From Deltaproteobacteria bacterium (GTDB taxonomy: Bacteria > Desulfobacterota > Desulfobacteria > Desulfobacterales > SURF-7), in contig JAFDJC010000157.1 of the NCBI GenBank assembly GCA_019307665.1, forward strand, positions 1 through 7,441: a DNA stretch of 7,441 nucleotides, written 5' to 3'. A program made the translations under genes and the position numbers. Below the pieces are notes generated by a model that saw only the letters and a list, made by a program, of their open reading frames with translations, was not told where the DNA came from and searched no databases. The first letter of the stretch is position 1; the number at the start of each line of letters is the position of its first letter. Shown in pieces: positions 1 to 5,735 of the stretch.

Positions 1-246
1 GAATGCTGCCAGCAAATCTTTTAAAAGGAAAGGAACTCCGGCGAACGGGCTGTCGGGAATATTTTCCTGGGCCAGCTTTCGTGCATAATCGAACATGGGA
101 AGAATCACGGCATTTAGTTTTGGATTGAGCTTTTCAATACGGCTGATTGCTTCTTCCAGCATTTCTTTTGGTGAGACTTCTTTTCTTTTTACAAGTTCTG
201 CCAGTCCAAGCCCGTCATGCTGGTCATATTCCTTGAATCCGTTCAT
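1..246 (-). CDS. Amidase-signature family hydrolase, N-terminal fragment (runs off the left edge)
   Basis: This is an open frame of 82 codons reading leftward from an ATG at 246-244 and still open at the window edge, so only the N-terminus is visible. A Shine-Dalgarno AAGGGG (253-258, minus strand) precedes the ATG by 6 nt. The protein begins MNGFKEYDQHDG and continues with a helix of the type LAELVKRKEVSPKEMLEEAI, then NPKLNAV, then GVPFLLKD. This order is the classic start of amidase-signature enzymes, and the Lys in FLLKD (residue 76) matches the catalytic lysine of the Lys-Ser-Ser triad. The Gly-Ser-rich signature itself lies outside the window. Family members hydrolyse C-N amide bonds in varied small molecules; the substrate cannot be read here. 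The gene is divergent from a second amidase at 378. The two share the same N-terminal layout and are probably paralogues, but they differ clearly in sequence. Confidence 0.85.
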   Translation of the reverse strand, partial: MNGFKEYDQHDGLGLAELVKRKEVSPKEMLEEAISRIEKLNPKLNAVILPMFDYARKLAQENIPDSPFAGVPFLLKDLLAAF

Positions 247-377
247 ATTGCACCCCTTATGAATTGATATTGAGAAAAAATCTCTTTTCTTTTAAAAAAC
301 CATTTTTTATGGTTATTATGGGAGTGTCAGATTGTCAATATTTAGATATCATATAAAAATATTAAAAAGGAGAAATC
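247..377. promoter_or_regulatory. Divergent promoter region between two amidase genes
   Basis: This is a 131-bp AT-rich spacer between two outward-reading starts, so it should hold both promoters. Rightward, TTGTCA (332-337) is followed 17 nt later by AAAAAT (355-360) or 14 nt later by TATAAA (352-357); neither pairing is ideal. Leftward, the same spot reads TTGACA on the minus strand, and CTGACA lies just beyond it with AAAAAT 17 nt further on. Two small dyads are also present: GAGA/TCTC (272-275/281-284) and AACCAT/ATGGTT (298-303/309-314). Shine-Dalgarno AAGGAG (367-372) serves the gene at 378. The exact promoter hexamers are uncertain. Confidence 0.35.
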
Positions 378-1844
378 ATGAGCGAGTTTGCATTTAAATC
401 AGCAACCCAACTTGTAAGAGATATTCGTGAAGGCCGCATTTCTTCTTCAGAACTTCTTGAGCTTTATCTTGAAAGGGTTGAACGTTTCAATCCGGATTTA
501 AACGCCATAGTGGCTACAGATATAGAAAATGCCCGTGCCAAAGCAAAAGCGGCAGACAAAGCGATTGCCAATGGTGACAAGACAGGACCACTGCATGGCC
601 TTCCGATTACCATAAAAGACACACTTGAAGTTAAGGGTATGCCGTGTACTTCAGGAGCGCCATTGCTGAAAAATCACATGCCGGCAAACAATGCAGATGT
701 TGTTCAGTCTTTGATTGATGCTGGGGCCATCGTTTTCGGGAAGACAAATGTACCGCTTTACGGAGGTGATATGCAGAGCTTCAACGATGTTTACGGTACG
801 ACAAATAATCCCTGGGATCTTAAGAGGACTCCCGGAGGGTCATCGGGGGGCGCAGCGGCATCTCTCTCAGCCGGCCTTTGCGGACTTGATATGGGTAGCG
901 ATATTGGTGGATCCATAAGGACACCGTCTCATTTTTGCGGATTATACGGCCATAAGCCGAGTTTCGGTATTGTGCCGGACAGGGGTCACGTCCCACCACC
1001 ACCCGGTATTTTTACCGGTGATCATTCCATGGTAATTGATATAGTTACGGTAGGCCCGCTTGCAAGGAGTATAGACGACATTTCGCTTGCCATGGAGCTG
1101 GTGGTTGCGCCTGAAAAATCAGAACAGAAAGCATGGCGGATCGAGCTTCCCGAACCCCGGAAAAAATTGCTTGCGGATTACAGGATCGGCTTCTGGTTCG
1201 ATGACCCGGTATGTCCTGTGGACGGCAGCATCAGTGATATTCTTCAAGGCATTGCAGATGACCTTTCAACGCATGGTGTAAAAATCGAAGAAAAGCATCC
1301 TGATATTGATTTTGCGGGAACATATGATGTGTTTTTAAGCCTTCTTGCGGCTGTCATGGGAGCGGGGGCACCTTCAAAACTTTTCGACAAGTGGCTTTCT
1401 GAGGCTATGGAACTTGCTTTTGATGATCAAAGTTATATGGCGAAAAATATCCGTGGTGCCACCCAACTTCACAACTCATGGATCAGGGTTGATGTTGTCC
1501 GACAGATCATACGCCAGAAGTGGTCGGATTTTTTCCGGGAGTTTGATGTCCTGTTGTGTCCTGTGGCTCCTGTGACGGCCATTCCACATGATCACAACCA
1601 TATTTATGACAGAAAAATAATAGTTAACGGTGCAGAACGCCCATATCCTGACCTCATGGGGTGGGCGAGCCTTGCCGGTGTTGCCTGCCTTCCTGCCACT
1701 GTTGTACCAGCAGGCCGGACGCCGGAAGGTCTGCCCGTGGGTATTCAGATCATAGGCCCTTATCTTGAAGACAAAACCCCCATTCATGTGGCTAAACTGA
1801 TGGAAGACATCTCAGACGGTTTTGTACCACCGCCGGGATATTAG
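378..1844 (+). CDS. Amidase-signature family amidase (complete)
   Basis: This 488-residue protein has the usual length of an amidase-signature hydrolase, an enzyme that cleaves carboxamides through a Lys-cisSer-Ser triad. The triad is intact: Lys80 in GLPITIKD, Ser155 in TPGGSSGG and Ser179 in SDIGGSIR. The spacings of 75 and 24 residues are those known from fatty-acid amide hydrolase and malonamidase. The C-terminal part carries the family pattern with DVLLCPVAPVTAIPHDH and then PEGLPVGIQIIGP. No signal peptide is seen, so it is cytoplasmic. The start is ATG with AAGGAG seven bases upstream. There is no gatB or gatC beside it and the sequence is not typical of GatA, so a tRNA-amidotransferase role is unlikely; the substrate is unknown. 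The gene ends 12 bp from the convergent lipoprotein gene, and the neighbouring divergent amidase fragment suggests a paralogous pair, perhaps for related amide substrates. Confidence 0.93.
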   Translation: MSEFAFKSATQLVRDIREGRISSSELLELYLERVERFNPDLNAIVATDIENARAKAKAADKAIANGDKTGPLHGLPITIKDTLEVKGMPCTSGAPLLKNHMPANNADVVQSLIDAGAIVFGKTNVPLYGGDMQSFNDVYGTTNNPWDLKRTPGGSSGGAAASLSAGLCGLDMGSDIGGSIRTPSHFCGLYGHKPSFGIVPDRGHVPPPPGIFTGDHSMVIDIVTVGPLARSIDDISLAMELVVAPEKSEQKAWRIELPEPRKKLLADYRIGFWFDDPVCPVDGSISDILQGIADDLSTHGVKIEEKHPDIDFAGTYDVFLSLLAAVMGAGAPSKLFDKWLSEAMELAFDDQSYMAKNIRGATQLHNSWIRVDVVRQIIRQKWSDFFREFDVLLCPVAPVTAIPHDHNHIYDRKIIVNGAERPYPDLMGWASLAGVACLPATVVPAGRTPEGLPVGIQIIGPYLEDKTPIHVAKLMEDISDGFVPPPGY

Positions 1845-1856
1845 GCACGGCTTTTA

Positions 1857-2585
1857 TTATTTTGCATTATTGATATTCAGTAAAAGCCTTGCGGATGACC
1901 GTTTAAGCTCGGTAATGTCATTCCTGTTGACTTTGATATTACGATGGTTTGTATTGATATCATCAGCAATGTCCGCCTTTTGAGCCAGGATATTCTTTTT
2001 GTTTTCAAGAATGTTCTGTCTGTTTTCTTTAAAGTCATGACGGTTGCCCCTGATATCCAGCTTGTTCGACGTGATATCGATACTGTTTGATTTAATGTCC
2101 AGCCTGAATTCTTTGATTCTCATCCTGTTATCTTCGACATTTTCCTGAAACTTGCTCAGTTTCCCCTTTATTTTTTTATCAATATTGTCGTCTATGGTAG
2201 CCAGGCGTATTCCGATTTCATCGTCAACTCGAACCAGCCTTAACTCTATTTGCTGGTCCATTCTGGATAGTTCCGATTCTATTTTTTTATTGATCTCTTC
2301 AAGATCAATGCCGCCGCCATATGCGCCTTTTTTCATTTTTGTTCTTATGTCGGCCATGTCGTACCGGACACTCTTAATGGTTTCATCCATCCTGAAAATG
2401 TTATCTAAGGCTTTTGGATCATCGTAAGCATAAGCTACGTTTAGAAAATCGCTTACACCTTTCAGTTCGGATTTCACTTCTTCATGAACCATTTTTTTAA
2501 TGTATTCCCGGTTCGTACTGCATCCTGCAGTGATAAGTAAAATAAGGCCGACAAAAGCAAAATGTTTTAAAAGTCTCTTTTTCAT
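1857..2585 (-). CDS. Coiled-coil outer-membrane-type lipoprotein with IxxN heptads
   Basis: This 242-residue protein has a lipoprotein signal peptide: MKKRLLKH, a hydrophobic stretch and a lipobox ending TAG-C at Cys22. Ser23 at +2 favours outer-membrane sorting. The mature part is almost all predicted coiled coil. Residues 106-138 form three 11-residue (hendecad) units of the form LxxxDxxIxxR. Residues 150-227 form about eleven heptads with Ile/Val mostly at a and Asn at d (for example IKSNSID, ITSNKLD, IRGNRHD), interrupted by one four-residue stutter near 206-210. Asn at d in IxxN heptads is known from trimeric autotransporter stalks, so a trimeric periplasmic rod is a reasonable inference. 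The start is ATG with GGGGAG (2592-2597) six bases upstream. It lies 235 bp downstream of the MotB-like gene in the same direction but behind its own sigma-54 promoter. I recognise no named family; a Lpp-like spacer or a motor partner are both possible. Confidence 0.85.
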   Translation of the reverse strand: MKKRLLKHFAFVGLILLITAGCSTNREYIKKMVHEEVKSELKGVSDFLNVAYAYDDPKALDNIFRMDETIKSVRYDMADIRTKMKKGAYGGGIDLEEINKKIESELSRMDQQIELRLVRVDDEIGIRLATIDDNIDKKIKGKLSKFQENVEDNRMRIKEFRLDIKSNSIDITSNKLDIRGNRHDFKENRQNILENKKNILAQKADIADDINTNHRNIKVNRNDITELKRSSARLLLNINNAK

Positions 2586-2684
2586 AATCAGCTCCCCTTT
2601 TTTTGTAACCGACAGCGTTTCATTTTACAAAACAGAAAGATCATTAAAAAATGCTGTTAATTAGGTCTTTTAATTGGTTCATGC

Positions 2685-2700
2685 TGCAAGGGGTATGCCA
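2685..2700 (-). promoter_or_regulatory. Sigma-54 (RpoN) -24/-12 promoter for the lipoprotein gene
   Basis: The minus strand reads TGGCATACCCCTTGCA, which fits the sigma-54 consensus TGGCAY-R-N4-TTGCW at every defined position, with the invariant GG and GC at the required spacing. The predicted start of transcription is near 2674, giving a leader of about 89 nt before the lipoprotein ATG at 2585. Such promoters need an AAA+ enhancer-binding activator. Its gene is not in the window and no convincing paired enhancer site was found upstream. The site lies in non-coding DNA and points at the adjacent gene, which raises confidence. Confidence 0.8.
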
Positions 2701-2820
2701 AATACATTAAGGAGGTAGTAAATTTAATTAATACAGCACGTTAAGGATAAACAACAGGTTTGTTAAAGAAAAGGTTGTAAAATGAATACCATATATTTAT
2801 TGGGTAATTTATTTCATACT

Positions 2821-3807
2821 TCAATCTTTTTTGACGGCACCCATAATTTTAAGGTTTGCGCCGATTTTGTCGAGAAATTCAGATTTTACCCATTGCGGCG
2901 GCGTGATATTCATATTGCGTCGGTTTCTGATAAACATTCTTCTTGATTCTTCATATTTGACAAATGGACTGGGGAGTCGGTCTCCGCTTTCAGCCCAGTT
3001 TTCATAATAGGCGGCTGCTTCCGGTCCGTTAAATTCTTTAAGAAATCGAATCCGCTCTTCTTTGTTAAATTCCCCGAGATAAACAAAATCGGTCAAGGCA
3101 GTTGCAAGGGAATTGAAAATACCGATTTCCTTTCCGGAAATATCAATAACACAATGCCCTATGATAATCTGTTTGGCACCATTTTTATCAGAGGTTTCAT
3201 AATAAATCTTTGGCCGACTCACCACGTTGAAGTGCCCTGAAACCGGTATCTGGAAGTCGTTGGCTTCATATCCAGGCCAGACGTTTTTAACAATGTCCCA
3301 TATGATGTTGCTTTCGACAATTCCGCTTGTACCGTCCTCCAGCGTTAACCGTCTTTCAGCAAAGGGTTCTGAGCTATTGTCGATCTCATCTTTACTAAAA
3401 TTTGGATTAATATTTGAACTGCTTCTGGTTCTGATTGTAAGCATCGGTAAGCGCCTGTTTTTATAGCCGATATCCCCAGGGTCAATAAAAATAAGCAGAT
3501 TGGCAAACATGGAAGGCGTGAATTTGCACTCCACATCAGCGGAAACCAGAACATCTGCCTCATAGTCGAGCTGGTATGTCACAATATGATCGACTCCCCC
3601 TGAGCGGATTGCATCAACGAGAAGTGATGGTCTCTGGAAACCCCCTGAATACGTACTTTCCTTGCTGACAATATTCAGATGATTGGAAACAGACAGAATA
3701 AGCGTTACAATCATCAAAAGAAAGATGATCAGAATGACCATCATAAGATCCGACATGACATCAAATGGATTTTCCTTTGCGGTTGTTAAATCTGACGTTT
3801 TTTTCAA
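2821..3807 (-). CDS. MotB/ExbD-like motor subunit with a large uncharacterised periplasmic domain
   Basis: This 328-residue protein has a short cytoplasmic N-terminus, one membrane span (about residues 21-41) and a periplasmic remainder of about 285 residues. The segment NPFDVMSDLMMVILIIF closely resembles the ExbD/TolR pattern PFIDVMLVLLIIF. Asp20 falls on the channel aspartate that carries protons in ExbD, TolR, MotB and ZorB. ExbD is usually about 140 residues, so this protein is more than twice as long. I cannot find the OmpA-type peptidoglycan-binding motif expected in MotB or ZorB. The periplasmic domain is mixed and soluble, and its function is unknown. The start codon is TTG, supported by a strong ribosome site. 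It follows the MotA-like gene by 23 bp, so they are one operon and almost certainly one complex. ExbD, TolR and ZorB are all candidate relatives; the family role is confident, the cellular process is not. Confidence 0.82.
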   Translation of the reverse strand: MKKTSDLTTAKENPFDVMSDLMMVILIIFLLMIVTLILSVSNHLNIVSKESTYSGGFQRPSLLVDAIRSGGVDHIVTYQLDYEADVLVSADVECKFTPSMFANLLIFIDPGDIGYKNRRLPMLTIRTRSSSNINPNFSKDEIDNSSEPFAERRLTLEDGTSGIVESNIIWDIVKNVWPGYEANDFQIPVSGHFNVVSRPKIYYETSDKNGAKQIIIGHCVIDISGKEIGIFNSLATALTDFVYLGEFNKEERIRFLKEFNGPEAAAYYENWAESGDRLPSPFVKYEESRRMFIRNRRNMNITPPQWVKSEFLDKIGANLKIMGAVKKD

Positions 3808-3811
3808 AATG

Positions 3812-3822
3812 TCACCTCTCCT
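3812..3822 (-). promoter_or_regulatory. Ribosome binding site deciding the TTG start of the MotB-like gene
   Basis: The minus strand reads AGGAGAGGTGA, a near-ideal anti-16S match, with GAGG placed 7 nt before the TTG at 3807-3805. No ATG lies in frame before codon 18, which is inside the conserved channel motif, so TTG is the best supported start. Part of the site overlaps the short gap after the upstream stop codon at 3831, consistent with coupled translation. Confidence 0.75.
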
Positions 3823-3830
3823 GATGGGTA

Positions 3831-5435
3831 CTAGCTGATTTTAAACTGTTCAAACAGGGCCTTTTTTATCATTTCATTGTTGGTATCCATCTTTTCAACA
3901 AGCATTGAGAGCCGGGTGTGAACCGGAAGGTTTGCAAGTTCTTTAAACGAAGCGTTCATGTCTTTCACCCCTTTAGATGCTTTGGAAATATTTTCATTAA
4001 GGTCATTCATACTATTTCCAAGAGGACCGCTGACTTCTCCAAGACTGTTTTTTAGTTCCCGGTATTTTGCTGCGGTTTGATCTATGTCTTCTATCATTTC
4101 ATTCAAGTTTTTACGCAAAGGGCCTGCCATCTCGTTAAGACTATCCTTCAGTTCCCTGTAGCCGACTGATGTATTATTGATATCTTCGCTAAGACCGGCA
4201 AGATTGTTGCGCAAGGGGTCTGTAATGTCACCAAACGTGTTTTGAAGCCCCTTATATCCGTCTCCTGCCCTTGCTATGTCTTTGGTCAGATTCTCCAAGC
4301 TGTTTTTTAAAGGTTCTGTTGTCTTTAAGAATGTGTCATGTAGTTCCCTGTATTTTTCAGAGGTTTTGGCGATATCGGTTGTCAAATCGCTCATGCTCTT
4401 TCTAAGCGGTTCAGTGACCTCTTCGACCGCGTTACGGAACTCATTGTATTTTACTTTTGTTTTATCAATGTCTTCGCTAAGGCCGTTTAAGCCGGTGCGA
4501 AGTGGATCTGTTGAAACAGCAGACATTTCTCTATTAAAACTACCTGCCGTGCCTGATGCTTCGGACAGGGATGAACCCAGCTGTTTTGCGCTATTTTTCG
4601 TCTTTGTAACAGCCTCATCAAGACTGCCCATGCTGTCTTTTAAAGGTGCGGTTAATTCACCGAGGTTTGCGAGGAATTTTTTGGTCTCATTTCCCAGTGT
4701 ATCAAGAATTTTTTTTGTTTGCTCACCAAATGCGTTGAGAAATTTATCCGTCTCCCTGACTAGCAGATCCTCTATTTTCCCCTGTCCGGATCTGTCGCTG
4801 TTTTTTGAACATATTTCTATCCATTTCCTGCTCATGGAAGCGACGATATCACTGCGAAGATGCTCATGGAGTACCAGATTGAGCCGCAGAACAATGCCAC
4901 CGAAAAATGCCCCGAAAAGAGTGGTGAAAAAGGCAAGATCCACACCTGCAAGTATACTTGTCATTTCTTCGACAATGGCATTGCTGTTGCCCGCGGATGA
5001 CACGAGACCCTTCAGCCCTGACAGAGACACTGTGAGTCCGAATATGGTTCCGAGAATACCGAGAGTTATCAATACGGACGACAAGGAACTGACAATGCCG
5101 ATATATCGTCCTGTCTGACTGTGATATGCATCAATGTAATCATTGGGAGATGTAAGATGATGTTCTTTTGAAAGAAGTTCTATGGAGTTTGATATTTGCC
5201 CCGCAATAGTCGATTGGTCTGTGTCTTGTCCTGTCTTTTCCTGAATGAGAAGCATTTGCTGTTTAAATGAATAAAACAGCCCTACAAAGAAAAGTACGGC
5301 AATGAAAAAAAGAAACGCACTGCTGACGGGATTTGTGAGGTCTACAAATTTAAACAGAACAACAACAGAAACGATAATACTTGAAACGGCAAGCAATATC
5401 CATGTTAAAAAATCTTTGGACGCGGTTTTATTCAT
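3831..5435 (-). CDS. MotA/TolQ/ExbB-like channel protein with a long repetitive cytoplasmic coiled-coil tail
   Basis: This 534-residue protein has four predicted membrane spans near residues 10-31, 38-57, 112-142 and 160-188. Spans 3 and 4 carry the MotA/ExbB signature: LITLGILGTIFGLTVSL, and LAGVDLAFFTTLFGAFFGG with paired Thr171/Thr172. Charges (Lys3, Lys7, Lys58) place both ends in the cytoplasm, as in MotA. Beyond about residue 210 is a tail of about 320 residues: three 11-residue units (232-264) and seven 32-residue units (262-293 and 309-500). If helical throughout, the tail would extend roughly 45-50 nm. ExbB and MotA lack such a tail, while ZorA of Zorya anti-phage systems has one. 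The start is ATG with GGAGGT (5446-5451) ten bases upstream. It is the first gene of the operon with the MotB-like gene, and together they should form an ion-driven 5:2 motor. Its biological task is unknown. Confidence 0.85.
   Translation of the reverse strand: MNKTASKDFLTWILLAVSSIIVSVVVLFKFVDLTNPVSSAFLFFIAVLFFVGLFYSFKQQMLLIQEKTGQDTDQSTIAGQISNSIELLSKEHHLTSPNDYIDAYHSQTGRYIGIVSSLSSVLITLGILGTIFGLTVSLSGLKGLVSSAGNSNAIVEEMTSILAGVDLAFFTTLFGAFFGGIVLRLNLVLHEHLRSDIVASMSRKWIEICSKNSDRSGQGKIEDLLVRETDKFLNAFGEQTKKILDTLGNETKKFLANLGELTAPLKDSMGSLDEAVTKTKNSAKQLGSSLSEASGTAGSFNREMSAVSTDPLRTGLNGLSEDIDKTKVKYNEFRNAVEEVTEPLRKSMSDLTTDIAKTSEKYRELHDTFLKTTEPLKNSLENLTKDIARAGDGYKGLQNTFGDITDPLRNNLAGLSEDINNTSVGYRELKDSLNEMAGPLRKNLNEMIEDIDQTAAKYRELKNSLGEVSGPLGNSMNDLNENISKASKGVKDMNASFKELANLPVHTRLSMLVEKMDTNNEMIKKALFEQFKIS
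3936..4511 (-). repeat. Six contiguous 96-bp coding repeats (32-residue units) in the motor tail
   Basis: Residues 309-500 divide exactly into six units of 32 residues starting T-D/E-P-L (later A-G-P-L and S-G-P-L). Each follows the pattern PLxxxLxxLxxDIxxTxxxYxxLxxxLxEx. A seventh unit (residues 262-293, bases 4557-4652) stands apart, separated by 15 residues. Core hydrophobic positions fall at 2, 6, 9, 13, 16, 20, 23, 27 and 30, which is three heptads plus one hendecad per unit. The copies are diverged in DNA sequence, so this is an old protein repeat rather than a recent slippage product. Confidence 0.85.
4557..4652 (-). repeat. Isolated first copy of the 32-residue motor-tail repeat
   Basis: Residues 262-293 begin TAPLKDSMGSLDEAV and have the same length and hydrophobic spacing as the six contiguous units further on. 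They overlap the end of three 11-residue units at residues 232-264 (FLNAFGEQTKK, ILDTLGNETKK, FLANLGELTAP). The copy is more diverged than the later ones and lacks the central Tyr. Confidence 0.65.
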
Positions 5436-5491
5436 GGTCTGTCATACCTCCGGTTGCCGGTTATTAAATAAAAACAAGTCACCTTTTACAG

Positions 5492-5520
5492 TCTATATTG
5501 GAAAATATATTGTGTGTCAA
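5492..5520 (-). promoter_or_regulatory. Sigma-70 promoter for the MotA/MotB-like operon
   Basis: On the minus strand TTGACA (5515-5520) is a perfect -35 hexamer, followed by exactly 17 nt and then TATAGA (5492-5497) as the -10. Transcription should begin near 5485, about 50 nt before the ATG at 5435. The arrangement suggests a housekeeping-type promoter for the motor genes, in contrast to the sigma-54 promoter of the lipoprotein. Confidence 0.7.
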
Positions 5521-5544
5521 GGGTTGTTATCATACAATATATAG

Positions 5545-5645
5545 TGGAATTACGGGGACAGTATATCTATTTATTCCCATGAAATAATAATAAGATGGCC
5601 TGTATTGTTATAACAAGAAATAGATATACTGTCCCCGTAATTCCA
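5545..5645. repeat. 101-bp extragenic element with perfect 28-bp inverted terminal arms
   Basis: The left arm (5545-5572) and right arm (5618-5645) are perfect inverted copies over 28 bases, beginning TGGAATTACGGGGACAG. A 45-bp unique centre separates them. The core GGAATTACGGGGACAGTAT resembles, from memory, dispersed palindromes linked to IS200-like REP-associated transposases in environmental Proteobacteria, but no transposase is present, so this would be a non-autonomous copy. No target-site duplication is evident. As RNA it would form a very stable hairpin on either strand and could insulate the two divergent operons around it. There are no other copies in this window. Confidence 0.75.
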
Positions 5646-5662
5646 AAGATTCAATTTTTTTC

Positions 5663-5691
5663 TTGACAATGTACTGTACATCATTAATTAT
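5663..5691 (+). promoter_or_regulatory. Promoter of the toxin-antitoxin operon
   Basis: TTGACA (5663-5668) is a perfect -35 hexamer. With a 17-nt spacer the -10 is AATTAT (5686-5691), which keeps the key second A and last T. The -10 lies between the two arms of an 11-bp palindrome, so a repressor bound there would block it. The start of transcription is expected near 5698, a leader of about 38 nt. Confidence 0.6.
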
Positions 5692-5702
5692 ATGTACAGT
5701 AC
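5671..5702. promoter_or_regulatory. Palindromic operator of the toxin-antitoxin operon
   Basis: GTACTGTACAT (5671-5681) and ATGTACAGTAC (5692-5702) are perfect inverted arms separated by 10 AT-rich bases. The centre-to-centre distance is 21 bp, about two helical turns, which suits two dimers on one DNA face. Each arm itself contains the small palindrome TGTACA or a near copy. Phd/YefM antitoxins usually autorepress through such sites with their toxin as co-repressor, so this is the likely operator. Confidence 0.7.
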
Positions 5703-5735
5703 CATTTTAAATATATAAGAATTAGGAGATGAATT

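Noticed and set aside
378..1844. GatA subunit of the glutamyl-tRNA amidotransferase.
   Set aside because: There is no gatB or gatC nearby, and the sequence around the signature is that of a general amidase.
1832..1851. A possible terminator, GCCG/CGGC followed by TTTT, between the amidase and the lipoprotein gene.
   Set aside because: The stem is only 4 bp with a loop of 12 nt, too weak to call a terminator.
2152..2427. A 91-codon plus-strand frame inside the lipoprotein gene.
   Set aside because: It is the antisense shadow of regular coiled-coil codons, with no ribosome site or family features.
2652..2738. An inverted repeat TGCTGTTAATTA against TAATTAATACAGCA flanking the sigma-54 promoter.
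   Set aside because: It needs a 2-nt gap and is very AT-rich. It could be an activator site, but chance is as likely.
2782..2946. A short plus-strand frame starting ATG at 2782 before the end of the MotB-like gene.
   Set aside because: Most of it is antisense to the MotB-like coding region and its product has no recognisable feature.
3936..4511. Regular 96-bp periodicity that might suggest a CRISPR or other DNA repeat array.
   Set aside because: The copies are diverged in DNA and preserved at the protein level, in frame within a long gene, so it is a protein repeat.
4276..5118. A 280-codon open frame on the plus strand.
   Set aside because: It is antisense to the MotA-like gene, lacks a ribosome site, and reads as Ser/Arg/Phe-rich complement of the coiled-coil and membrane codons.
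2821..5435. A complete Zorya defence system.
   Set aside because: ZorC, ZorD and ZorE are absent from the window and the MotB-like protein shows no OmpA-type domain. Only the motor layout and long tail are similar.
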